A stretch of 64,000 nucleotides of DNA from Chondrosia reniformis (lineage: Eukaryota; Porifera; Demospongiae; Chondrillida; Chondrillidae). Made by a program: the position numbers and the translations under genes. This document shows positions 40,301-49,353 of the stretch, one piece after another (position 1 is the stretch's first letter; each line of letters starts with the position of its first letter). The DNA lies in contig OX359196.1 of NCBI GenBank assembly GCA_947172415.1, positions 3,970,501 to 4,034,500 on the forward strand, in the 5' to 3' direction. The notes under the pieces are model-generated. The model was not told the origin of the DNA. It ran no database searches and saw only the letters and a program-made list of their open reading frames with translations.

Positions 40301-40795
40301 AAGGTGATCATGAGGGGAGTACTCCATTTGTTACAGACCCTTTAGCTGTATTAGGTATATACGTATAACTGAATGTTTGTTGTTACAGTTTCAATTGTCA
40401 TAATAAGTCAATTGATGGAAGCCATCCATGTATGGCTGCAAGTCTCACTAATTGCATCTGGTGTATAACATATCATTATGAGTAATACAATATGTATGAA
40501 GTAACTGACTACTCAAGTTATAATTGCTCCCTAAATGTCCGTATTATTTAGGACATGGCTTCCAGGACTTAGCAACACAGCAAATTTAAAGGACAAACTT
40601 TGAAACCTTATACCAATGCACTCTATATACAGCCTATATATGTATATAGCTACATTAAGTAAATGTCCACCAAATTCAGAAAAACTAGTTAGAAGTGTAT
40701 AAACTCATGACAGTATACATGCACTTACCCATAGCTCCAAAGCAGGCATAGATAAGGAAACAGTGAGCTATCAAAGTTCTAGCCGTTGTCTGCAT
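25381..40795 (-). CDS. Adhesion GPCR: signal peptide, FN3, 8 EGF-like, GAIN/GPS, 7TM
   Basis: Exons, 5' to 3': 40729..40795, 38094..38420, 37556..37681, 36899..37018, 35591..35716, 35260..35385, 34748..34870, 34176..34301, 33724..33849, 33233..33355, 33097..33125, 32810..32976, 32235..32367, 30399..30549, 30233..30301, 30076..30151, 29887..30001, 29738..29784, 29550..29673, 28546..28646, 27428..27539, 27030..27183, 26886..26955, 26712..26805, 26626..26663, 26352..26499, 26223..26264, 25717..25825, 25381..25409. Total 3198 nt, 1065 residues. Signal peptide [22 protein letters not shown]3 about 25-130; eight EGF-like modules 131-463, each one exon in the same phase, six starting D(I/V)(D/N)EC as in calcium-binding EGF. 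GAIN follows to about 765, with the [15 protein letters not shown] (cleavage expected between L and T). TM3 has [17 protein letters not shown]6 [15 protein letters not shown]7 [16 protein letters not shown]. The cytoplasmic tail is short. It should be a cell-surface adhesion receptor; ligand unknown. Confidence 0.92.
25497..25632 (-). mobile_element. 5'-truncated LINE copy, 3' end with (AAT)n tail
   Basis: The (ATT)n tract at about 25497-25525 is followed by AGAGT and then a unit with AAGTGGTTAAGGGGCACAGG, CTATACCTGGACACGTATAA and CACTTAAGGCTACCAGGC. The same order occurs at 44719-44873 at the 3' end of the LINE on the minus strand. It lies in the last intron of the GPCR. Confidence 0.7.
27655..28380. 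mobile_element. Retroelement relic flanked by hammerhead-like motifs
   Basis: On the minus strand near 27655-27683 stands CTGATGAGCCCTAAGG followed by a broken GAAA site. On the plus strand at 28330-28365 stands CTGATGA, GCCCTAATAAGGAT, GAAAC, TGCT, GTT, a slightly decayed hammerhead core. Between them a plus ORF reads [20 protein letters not shown] and [10 protein letters not shown], typical of the C-terminal end of LINE-type RT proteins, and a (GAT)n run follows at 28129-28145. It lies in the GPCR intron 27540-28545. Confidence 0.5.
29186..29480. mobile_element. MITE, TIR TACCGTAATTCGGGAAATTT
   Basis: The left end TACCGTAATTCGGGAAATTT continues into TCGTTGTTAAAATATTTTCG. The right end gives the inverted CGAAAATATTTTAACACGAA and AAATTTCCCGAACTACGGTA. 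Terminal arms are about 40 bp, 295 bp overall, flanked by TA-type ends. The interior has GCGGCCAAAATGGC-like GC-richer DNA without a coding frame. It sits in a GPCR intron next to the GPS exon. Confidence 0.8.
30940..32060 (+). pseudogene. Non-LTR retrotransposon reverse transcriptase relic
   Basis: Plus-strand fragments in changing frames give [49 protein letters not shown] (the YADD catalytic box), [29 protein letters not shown] and [17 protein letters not shown]. This order matches the palm to C-terminal part of LINE RTs. Many stops and frameshifts show it is dead. It fills the GPCR intron 30550-32234, antisense to the receptor. Confidence 0.75.
32079..32187 (+). repeat. (GAG/GGA)n purine tract
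   Basis: About 110 bp consist almost only of G and A triplets (GAGGAG, GGAGGC, GAAGGA). The tract could form triplex or H-DNA. It lies directly after the RT relic and 48 bp before the exon 32235..32367. The acidic ORF across it is low complexity, not a gene. Confidence 0.8.
32484..32722. mobile_element. MITE family A, copy 1 (decayed)
   Basis: The left end CAGTGATCATGTGATAAGGC and the right end CCACATGATCACTG are inverted, and CTAACCATACAG follows the left end as in the other copies at 34432 and 35857. It lies in a GPCR intron. Confidence 0.55.
33141..34643 (+). repeat. Tandem segmental duplication, unit 1 (three EGF exons)
   Basis: The unit carries EGF exons 33233..33355, 33724..33849 and 34176..34301 together with introns. 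It is almost identical to 34658-36062. Introns share long stretches (GCAAGTAATTTTCACAACTT, TTTCATTTTTTCATTTAATT), so the duplication is recent. The 76-residue ORF in the intron has the same translation in both units. Confidence 0.9.
34432..34635. mobile_element. MITE family A, copy 2 (best preserved)
   Basis: The ends TACAGTAATCACGCGATAAG (plus GTTAAC) and GTTAACC plus TTATCGCGTGATTACTGTA are perfectly inverted over about 25 bp, with TA at each border; 204 bp and non-coding. A copy sits at the homologous position in duplication unit 2 (35857-36058), so it was inserted before the duplication. Confidence 0.85.
34658..36062 (+). repeat. Tandem segmental duplication, unit 2
   Basis: This second copy contains EGF exons 34748..34870, 35260..35385 and 35591..35716. 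Relative to unit 1 it has a deletion upstream of the second exon pair and an inserted TATATATACGTAGGTACG stretch near 35025. All three exons stay open and in phase. Confidence 0.9.
35857..36058. mobile_element. MITE family A, copy 3
   Basis: The left end CAGTAATCACATGATAAGG and the right end CCTATGATCACTG correspond to copy 2 but carry several substitutions. It lies at the duplicated position in unit 2. A further end fragment (GTTAGCCTTAACATCTAATC) is seen near 37870. Confidence 0.7.
37130..37460 (+). repeat. (GACA)n-derived minisatellite
   Basis: The region consists of units such as AGACAGACAGTAAGGC and GTAGACAGGTAGAC repeated over about 330 bp, built from degenerate GACA. Higher-order blocks (GTAAGGCAGACAGACA) recur. 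It lies in the GPCR intron between EGF exons 36899..37018 and 37556..37681. The Cys/Leu-rich minus ORF is a by-product. Confidence 0.85.
38421..40728 (-). other. First intron of the adhesion GPCR
   Basis: The 2.3-kb AT-rich intron separates the signal-peptide exon from the FN3 exon. It has a foldback at 38948-39063 (arms with TTGACTCTGGATTT and AAATCCAGAGTCAA). No additional exon was recognised; the phases of the flanking exons join directly. Confidence 0.6.
38948..39063. repeat. Inverted repeat, about 40-bp arms
   Basis: CTCATCATTTGAGATC, GACTCTGGATTT and GGATTAACCCA on the left pair with TGGGTTGGAT, AAATCCAGAGTC and GATTATGAG on the right, with a loop of about 33 bp. It is a short foldback element in GPCR intron 1. 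Confidence 0.65.
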
Positions 40796-41807
40796 GTTAG
40801 CCTGAATTCAAACAATACAGAACTCAATATATAAGCATATATGCACGTATATAGCATTATACATTTTATAACCTTTTTAAAGTCATGAGCTTGGGCCCAA
40901 TATATCTGTACAGAAGTTGTAAGATCACAATTAGATTGTGCATGTATATGGAACCTTGTTTCTGGAAACATTTAGTGTAGTTTTATTATATCTATATATC
41001 TTACTATACAGTTACAGTACTTATTTATAATCATTTCTCTAAATTATCCAGCATCAAATAAAAATTAAAACAATTATAGAAAACTATGACAAAATACTTA
41101 CATGGTTGTTGTTCCTCATAGTTCCACTCGATATAAACAAGCTGAATCTATAAACTGTAATCAGCTACAAAGATGATGAACAATTGATTTTAAACTGAAT
41201 AATTATTTTTATTTGACCCAAACTTCATTCTGAATCCGCGGCACGCAGCTTACACTAATATATGTTTACACCGGATCCGGAAGTATATACACATATAGGC
41301 TGCACTGATCGCGGAGTAGATTTAGTAAAGCAATTTGTATAGTACGCTTCAAACGCTACGAGTCAAACTGCATGCGTTTCAATTTCCATTTCATTGTCAC
41401 GATATCTACAACTGCCAATTGAAGTTTTTATAGCAACAGTTACTGTAGACAATCCAATTCACTGAGGCAAATAACAGATATGATATATGATGATAATCGT
41501 GTATATATTCAAAACAAAGAAGATGAACGAATACATCCCTAAGCAAAAGTGTTGCATTTGCCTTAGCGCTAGCTAAATGTGTCTTGTCATGCATAACGAT
41601 AAGAAAGTGCAACCTTCCAAGTAATGCAATTTCTCCACCAGTGTTTCTATTAATGCGCCTATCGGTTCCGTTTGTTGCACCATACCAAATCCTATCTTTT
41701 ATTCTTGCTTATTAATTTGGACAATAATCTATTCTATATCTAATATATACTTTAACTTACTTTTAGAAAACAATTGGTCTATTATAGCACATTTTTGTGG
41801 TTTGTAA

Positions 41808-42620
41808 TACTGTAAAAACCTCTATTAACGGACACTCCCAATAGCGGACAGTCTCCGTATATATAACGGACAGCCTGCAATGTACCAACTTATTTTTATA
41901 TGGGTCTCTCTAAATCGCGGAACCGGAGCGAATTCCGGAACACGGAAAACGGAGTACGGAATAACGGAAACGCATAATTCGCCGTGGGCTAATTGGTTCG
42001 GTCGATTCGCAGGCGTAACTGATTTACGCAGCGTGCAGGAATACAGAGCAGAGAATGGAAGGCTTGTGTGAGATTAGCGACAACTATAATTACGAACGAA
42101 CTAGGTAGCTAATTAGCAATTGATAATGCGTACGTAAACGGTTCATTGATGTTCTTCGACTAAATATACGAACAAACTAAGTATACTGTATGTAGAAATT
42201 GCCGTTATTGGACTTGCAAGCTGAGCTTTTACCCCTAATAGGCAAGTAGCTAGCTATTTGTGAGGGCCAAGCGTACGTGCGCATATTATACTTAATGTAT
42301 TCACACTATTGGTCGGCCACATGTATGAATATGGACTGGCAGGTATGTAACACTCCTGTTATTAGCTAATTTGCCCTAAAATCATAGCTAAGTGGTGAGA
42401 TCATAACAAAGGAAAACTTAGTTAAAACCTACAGTTGCGGCAATACTCTTTCGCCCACGGCGAATTATGCGTTTCCGTTATTCCGTGCTCCGTTTTCCGT
42501 GTTCCGGAATTCGCTCCGGTTCCGCGATTTAGAGAGACCCGGCGATACTCTGCCCGAACCCAAGGACTTTATGTAATACAAAAAACTCTTTTAACGGACA
42601 AAGAGGGCCTCATCTCTAAC
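41808..42620. mobile_element. Large foldback element with 88-bp arms
   Basis: The arms 41902..41989 and 42453..42540 are inverted with only one or two differences (GAGTACGG against GAGCACGG). They are rich in CGGAA/TTCCG words and much more CpG-rich than their surroundings. Outside them lie TACTGTAAAAACCTC and TATTAACGGACA on the left and TTTTAACGGACAAAGAGG on the right, similar to pogo-type ends. The 463-bp interior has no recognised gene. Confidence 0.75.
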
Positions 42621-42639
42621 TACGGGTGCAGTCAGAAAG

Positions 42640-43330
42640 AACTGAACGATTTCTGTACGTAACGCAGCCTATACGCACGTACCTGCTACGGATTAGCTAT
42701 ATATGGACGCAATACGGGTTTCACCAGGATGTTTTGTTCAAAGCCGTACGTATATAACAAGGGACGCCTTTCACCGAGTATTGATGGAGCTGTTAACGAA
42801 GTAAAAGCGTTCTATCGACTAATCTTGAATGTATACTAACGAAGTAACTTACGTACGTACGGCTGAATCCGTTTCAGATAGCAATGATTTAATACATACA
42901 AACCACGTACTGACTGGTACCGTACATACCATCTACATGCCACGCAATTAGGGACATCATATGACATACGTATAATAAAGGCCTTGTATGGCATTTTATG
43001 TCCTTGCGTACAAGTTACGAAATGGTCTCTAACCCTGTCGATTATGCGAATGCATGCATGCAACCGACTGTCGGTATTCTTAGCTCCCTCACAATGCAAA
43101 TCAAATCTGTTGTGGTCATTAGCTGAGACCCCTTTAAGACTGGAACCTTTGTTGATATATGGCATGCAGATGCATCATCTTCAGTCTATACTTAGGTGTG
43201 AAAGGGTAATTGGTAGGCCATGTGTTCTAGCTTGCAATTGAATGATCTGTATCGACTACTACTCTCTATGCAGTAGTTGAGGATTTCAAAGCCTGTAACT
43301 ATACGTACTATTTAAAATACTGATTATCCT
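42640..43330. other. Unassigned stretch with a 109-codon minus ORF
   Basis: Minus-strand 42836..43165 is open for 109 codons, with a mixed Cys/His/Arg composition and no family I recognise. There is no clear splice partner. It may be transposon interior or chance. Nothing else is visible. Confidence 0.2.
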
Positions 43331-43352
43331 AGGGGTCACTTGGATTTCTAAC

Positions 43353-43660
43353 TTGCACTGTGTAGCTAGTACTTGATTGTAATTTTAATATTACATAGTC
43401 ACTTGGATCTTTTATAATTGTAACTTGTACTGTGTAGTACTTGATTGTAATTTTAATATTTTATATATTTGCTAGTAAATTAACTTGCACTGTGTAGCTA
43501 GTACTTGATTGTAATTTTAATATTACATATATAGTCACTTGGATCTCTTATAATTGTAACTTGTACTGTGTAGTACTTGATTGTAATTATAATATTTCAT
43601 ATATTTGCTAGTATAACTTGCACTGTGTAGACTGTACTTGAGTGTAATTAGCTAACAAAG
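43353..43660 (+). repeat. Higher-order tandem repeat
   Basis: About five copies of CACTGTGTAGCTAGTACTTG / GTACTGTGTAGTACTTG, each followed by ATTGTAATTTTAATATT, alternate with two spacer types (AGTCACTTGGATCT, TATATTTGCTAGTA). This gives an A-B-A-B-A order with a dimeric period of roughly 130 bp. Confidence 0.8.
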
Positions 43661-43727
43661 TATTTCACTATACTTATAGACATTCCCTATGAGCAATTTC
43701 GTTACTGTATGTAGTACACATGGATAA

Positions 43728-43887
43728 GAATAAAGCCTTGTTGAACGTCAGCAACATGAATTTACTAATTCTGGACGTTTCAAAAAACAGACGTCTTCAT
43801 CAGCAATACATGAGGGATGGGAATACAATTCAGTATAAATAGGAAATTAGTAAATTCATGTTGCTGACACTCAACAAGGCTTTATTC
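43728..43887. mobile_element. Foldback element with hammerhead-like core (copy 6)
   Basis: The ends are GAATAAAGCCTTGTTGA and TCAACAAGGCTTTATTC. The next inner arms share AGCAACATGAATTTACTAAT with the opposite side. On the minus strand the core reads TTGCTGATGA, AGACGTCTGTTTTTT, GAAAC, GTC, with a cleavage-type GUC triplet directly after the short stem. Confidence 0.7.
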
Positions 43888-43899
43888 TCATAATGATCG

Positions 43900-44700
43900 C
43901 AACAAACACTCCTTATTCCTACACATGGACAAGTAAAATATTAACGGATAACGTAAGAAGAGAAGACAGAGCTTAAATTACCAATCGACCAAACGAATTC
44001 AGTCTTTCGCATCAATATAGGAACAACTCTGCCTCAAACTTGACGCGTACGGGGACGTATACAAAAACGCTTTATCTAACCGTCGCTACAACTCGCCTGT
44101 TCGGTAGCTCCTTCTCGTAGGAGAGCGTCGACTTGTCATAGCCATTAACAGAAGGATGATCTTCTTGTGCAACGATGAGGTGACGTTTACGCAACGTCAC
44201 AGATTCACAACCCTGTGCATGTACGGAGCGACATACGAGGGTGTCGGTGACGCAATACAAAAACATCATAAAACATCACCAGATTGCACAATCATAACCT
44301 TGAATTCTTCATTATATATCTCGATTATTTTGCAATTTTAATTAAACAAAATTTTGTCAGATGTTTGTCATATATGTAGATTTTGTCCTCCATTTTCTAA
44401 CAAATGGAGGCCTAAATTAAAAATCCTTTAATTTAAAATGAGTTTTATACCCTAAACTTTATGATAATATGCCCATTCTGTTTCTAAGTCCTTTCTTGGA
44501 GTCATATGAATTTTTTAATTATTTATTTATTTATTTATATTATATATATTACATTACCTTAGTATATTGTAACTTGTACTGTATATAATGGGAAGCCAAT
44601 TGCAAGAGCTGGGCCTATGAGCCCAATTAACTACGTACATGTATAGTAAGGACAATTGAATTAAAATGTATTTACATTTTATCCTGCTATATAGGACATC
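43900..44700. other. Intergenic DNA, no gene recognised
   Basis: The left third (43920-44270) is GC-richer and carries ACGTTTACGCAACGT-like words. The remainder is AT-rich with a TTTATTTATTTATTTA run near 44520. Short ORFs show no family likeness. Confidence 0.5.
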
Positions 44701-44718
44701 TTTCATAAATTTTATTAT

Positions 44719-44719
44719 A

Positions 44720-44772
<53 letters not shown>

Positions 44773-46740
44773 GAGTGCTCATGCTTACAATGAAAAGCAA
44801 ACCAAAAGTGGTTAAGGGGCACAGGGCTATACCTGGACACGTATAAACCATCGCCACTTAAGGCTACCAGGCCGTCCGCCCAGGTACATAGCCCGGCTGC
44901 CTGGGCGCATTAAGCCATCGCCATGTAAGGCTACCAGGCCACACTTCCCAGACAGCCACATACAAGCACCGAGTTCGGAGGTGGTGCATCATATAAGTGA
45001 TAATGAATATTTGGTGTGGTGTATGTGGGTGTGGTTGTATACACAAATAAGGTGAGTGAATATACATGTGAATAATAATTTAAACGTATACATATGTATA
45101 AAAAACAAGGGTGATATGCAGGTGAGGGAGCCATGGGGGTTAATTACCAGGGTAGGTACGTTTTTTCCACATTGTCAACAGTAACAAACCAATTCTTTTA
45201 CTTTTACAGGCCTCTCTTAATACTACTACTAATTACTCTTCATGCATTTTACTGTCAAAACTATTATCTAAGCAGACTATATAGCTCTTACATTTCTGAG
45301 ACTAGGTTTTCCACACCTAAAGATAAAATGGGCACAGTCTTCCACTTCTATTAAGTTACAATTTTGGCATATTCTATCTTCCCTTTCTATCTGTAACCAC
45401 CTTCCCTCCTCAATCCTTAATCTAGCTGTACCACCTCTCAGTTTGGCTATCAGACTTCTAACCTCCCTATTTCTAATTTCAGTACTATAACTTGGTTCCT
45501 CATTATCCATCAGACTGGCTAGGTCCCTTAGCTTGCTACTACCATTCATACTATCATTCCATTCCTTCTTAAGTTCTCTTGTAAGGCAACTACATATTAC
45601 TGACTTGAATTCATTCCCAGATAGGCTTTTACAATCAAGAGGGTTCCCTAACTTCAACTTTTCAAAGATGTCATTTATCTTAAGAATCCATCCCACCTTT
45701 ATGTCCCGGGCTAGAATATGGTTAATTATCTTTTTAATCACTATGGTATCTGGCATAATTAAGAGCTTCCTCCAATACATTAATATACTTTAAGTCTCAC
45801 TCTCCACCTAGTTGGTAGCCACATTCAGTTTCTAAGGCTGTAATAGGATGATGGATACATATACCCCTAGAAATCCTCTAATAGCCCTATTCTGTACCCT
45901 GTCTACTGACCTATCTACTGCCCTTGTCCCCCAAACTTCTGCTCCATAGTCTATTACTGTGGTTACCAGGGTGTTGTACAGTTTGCTAAACAACAAGAAT
46001 TGAGGGTCAAAATCTCTGCACTTGCAGATTAGAGCGCTAAGGGCTCTATTACCTTTTGTCAGCCGATCTTCCATCATCGCTCTAGTATCCAAACGCTCAG
46101 TAATAGGAATGCCTAGATAGGTATATGAGTCTCTAATTTCAACTGGTACTCCTTTGATGGTGAATACTTGGGTGGTTCTTGGTTTCTTTTTAGGTCTAAC
46201 ATGTAATACTCCCGATTTGTTATTGTTAATTATCAAGGAGTTAGCATCACACCAAGAGCCTACTACGTCCAAGCTCTTCTGCAGATCCGGATCCTCTCTG
46301 TTGGCTTCCATAAGTACTAAGTCATCAGCATACAGTAGATGGGATATTTTGCTATTTCCCAGGTCAACGCCCCTGCTGTTATCCTTAGTGAGCTTCCAAT
46401 ATCATCAATAAAAAGATTAAATAATGTTGTAGAAAAGACACATCCCTGTCTCAAGCCTCTTCCAACACTGAATTGCCTGCTGATATCCTCATTTACTTTC
46501 ACTTGGCACTTTACATCATGGTATATTTCTTTGAGTATATATGTCTAAGCCTCCTTGGATACCCATACTCTCTAATTTACCCCATAAACGATCTCTGTCT
46601 ACTGAGTCGTATGCTTTCTTCAAGTCTATGAAGCACATGTAAGTCTCCTTCTTGGCTTTCATTCTGATTTCACTTCTGTTATATCTGTTATTATATCTTT
46701 TCTTAAAGAGAGGTATTAATTGATCATGATATGTGTGGAC
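44719..46740 (-). mobile_element. Non-LTR retrotransposon (LINE), RT to 3' end with (AAT)n tail, frameshifted
   Basis: The minus strand encodes, in order, KETYMCFIDLKKAYDSVDRD (46600s), GRGLRQGCVFSTTLFNLFID (46450s), LYADDLVLMEANRED (46310s), SYTYLGIPI, FSKLYNTLVTTVIDYGAEVW and RVQNRAIRGFLGV. A C-terminal region follows, with RLRIEEGRWLQIERED and CQNCNLIEVEDCAHFIFRC, a zinc-type Cys/His cluster. The frame changes between 46502, 46311 and 45780, and the 5' part is missing, so it is inactive. The 3' UTR runs to 44773, followed by about 54 bp of (AAT)n read on the minus strand. The tail type fits I/L2-like LINEs; the clade is not resolved. Confidence 0.85.
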
Positions 46741-47291
46741 ATTCTATTATGCATGCCAAACCATCCCTGAAACCTTATCAGCCACACATACTGTAATAGG
46801 GTGATTGCTGCCTGCTTCTATACTGAAGCTGCGTTCTAGACTGTCTCTATAGTTGTTTCCAGTTGGTCCCAAGTAGAAAAGTGTTTACTTTATGCTTTGT
46901 GATGTCCCAATAATTAGTGCATGGATGCTATCGCACAATATTAACAATTAATCCATATATACGCATCTGTACTTCATAATACTTCATGACATGATGTATT
47001 TGAATGCATGACTTTTTCAGGTCCGATCAATAATAGTTTTGCACATGGCCTGATTGTTTCCAGTACTATTCACAAAAGCTGAAGAAATTTGTAAAATCTA
47101 ACCACCCAACAAGGTAACTCCTGTAATCAAGGAAGAAAGAGGTGTCTTTTGGGGTGACACACTTTCACCTATGATTTTTCTTCTTGCTTTCTCCCCAATA
47201 ACAAATAAAATTTGATAGAAATGTGGAGATATACTCCACAGTACCAAATATCAATATATCTTGCTGCATGCTGCATGTCAACCCTATAATT

Positions 47292-47778
47292 CAGGGTTCA
47301 ATCTACCAGGGGGGGACTTCTCCCCCAAATACTCCAGCTCCCCCCCCCCCCCAAACTTTACCCAATTACAATTTAAAAATGGCATAGAGAAAGTTCTCTG
47401 ATGCATGAGATTCTGGAGGTAATTACAAACCAGCTAAGAAGTGTAGATTACCTTAAAGTTTATAAACCATTATTGTTGCACTGTTTTATTCTGTGTCTAG
47501 AGTATCACACTCCTGAATAAGACTACATTTATTTACCTTTCTCTGAATTAATTATATCATATACAGTGTGTAATTGCTGATAAAATGAGTTCATGAAAAA
47601 CATCATGGTTAACGTTCCAGAAATGTGATTTTCACTTCTCAGATCATGTCAGAATCAATATCAGAGGGCATAAAATCCTAAATTTTCCTGGGGAGCTTGC
47701 CCCAAGACCCCTTAGCTCTCGCACTTTCCATAATACCTTCTTCCCCACCCCAAAATTTGCATCCTAGATAGAACCCTG
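47292..47778. mobile_element. Possible hAT-like non-autonomous element
   Basis: The ends CAGGGTTCAATCTA and TAGATAGAACCCTG are inverted. The flanking 8-mers CTATAATT and CTATTATA are similar but not identical, a possible decayed 8-bp target duplication as made by hAT transposons. Runs of G and C (47310, 47341) follow the left end. The right half has TTTCCTGGGGAGCTTGCCCC, itself a hairpin. Confidence 0.5.
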
Positions 47779-48009
47779 CTATTATAAAGTCAACTATCTC
47801 CATGCTTGAAGGGGAAATTACAAGGAAAATAAAAATTAAAGTGGCTGTAACTTCCTAAAAAGTGCTACTAAGGCCTTAGTCATCCTTCGTTCCCTGACAT
47901 AGGAGAAGGTTAAAGAGGCAGTAGGTCGTTGATTTTTACCTTCCTGTAAAATAAAGATAGGGTTTGAACACTATATAGATGCATGCACTACTAAAAGATG
48001 AAGGATACC

Positions 48010-48430
48010 TGAAAAGACAAACGTTCCCAAGAAGTATATACAACCAGGTTCATCCAGAAATGGTGAAACAACAGCTGGAGGAGGAAAAACAAAGCTGGGA
48101 TGAGAAACTTAGTTTTTAGAAGGTACAGGAAGAAGCCATGGAGGCAATAAATCTTGAGGAAGAAAATCAGGTATTGAAAAGGATTATGCATGGATGGTAT
48201 GCCAGTGGGCCAATTATATTTTATACTTAAGGCCTGCTCAGATACACTGCTATATAACTCCCATGAATCTGGGGCGCTGGAAAATAGAGGTAGATCCCAG
48301 ATGTAAACTTTGCGGTTCTAAAGCAGCCACGACCCTTACTGGATGCCCAGTAGCCCTAGAAAATGGCTGATACACCTGGAGACATGACTGAGTTCTGAGG
48401 CACATTAAGAGTTTTACATTTGGCCATCAA
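48010..48430 (+). pseudogene. Retrotransposon C-terminal relic
   Basis: Plus-strand fragments MNLGRWKIEVDPRCKLCG, TLTGCPVALENG and YTWRHD follow the C-terminal Cys/His region of RT elements (CxLCG, GCPVAL, YTWRHD). Stops and frame changes are present. It resembles the relic at 8270 in type, not in sequence. Confidence 0.55.
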
Positions 48431-48499
48431 CAAAGAATCAATTTTTACTGATTTGGACATGCATGCTTCAGAAAAACCCCTGCTACCATCCCCATCCAC

Positions 48500-49353
48500 A
48501 TTCTAATTACTACAGCTAGGCCAGATGTGGTGATATATGTACATATGAGCCTACATATATAATAACAAATTATATACTTAAGAGTTTTTGATTATTTTTA
48601 AGAGTCAGTGCAGCAGTGAATGACTGTTATATAAAAATAAGTACATGTTGTGAGAGATGGTTCTAGAGAAAAACGGTTCATAGATCAAGGAGGGTCTCCC
48701 TATACTAGCAGTCCAGTAGGACATGCATTACACTGGAATTATATGTACATTCTGTGCTGAAACTCTAGCAAATGGTGATTTAGATAGGAAGCTATAGCTT
48801 GGTGTCAGACACCCCTGATGCATATCCTAAGAATTTGAAAAGTTTGATGAAATTTGGAAGAAGTTTTGAAACAAGACAGTGATCGGGAGAAATACAGCTA
48901 TATAACCATACAGAAGTCGCCTACTGAAATTTATGTTACTTATTGATATATACACATCACTTCTGTGTTTGGGACCCTATAATTATAAGAGAGTACTATC
49001 GTACAGTAACTCTGATACAATATAAGTATACATAATTAATAGATACATTCCAACTATCGTCTGGCTATGGACCATTTGTATGCGTAGATCATATGAGATA
49101 AAAAATATGGCTGACTTATGCGCATTGAAGTGGATTATGATCATGTACTCAATTTAGTATAAAATTGGTTACAGCAATATCCTAATAAAGAAATAGGTAG
49201 TAAAATAAAAGTTTAGAAACATGAATTTACAGTTAAATTGGTACTATTTTTACAGCAGTAATCAGAAGAATAAAAATAATACTTATAATTAATAGTGTGA
49301 TGGTGCATCGTTGATGCCTGGATTCTATCTTTATGAGTGATGGATGTAATTTT
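48500..49353. other. Intergenic 3' flank, nothing recognised
   Basis: AT-rich DNA downstream of the four-TM gene stop codon. It includes a fragment (about 48883-48960) with CCATACAGAAGT and a TGATATATACACATCACTTC stretch related to MITE family A interiors. No gene is seen. Confidence 0.5.
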
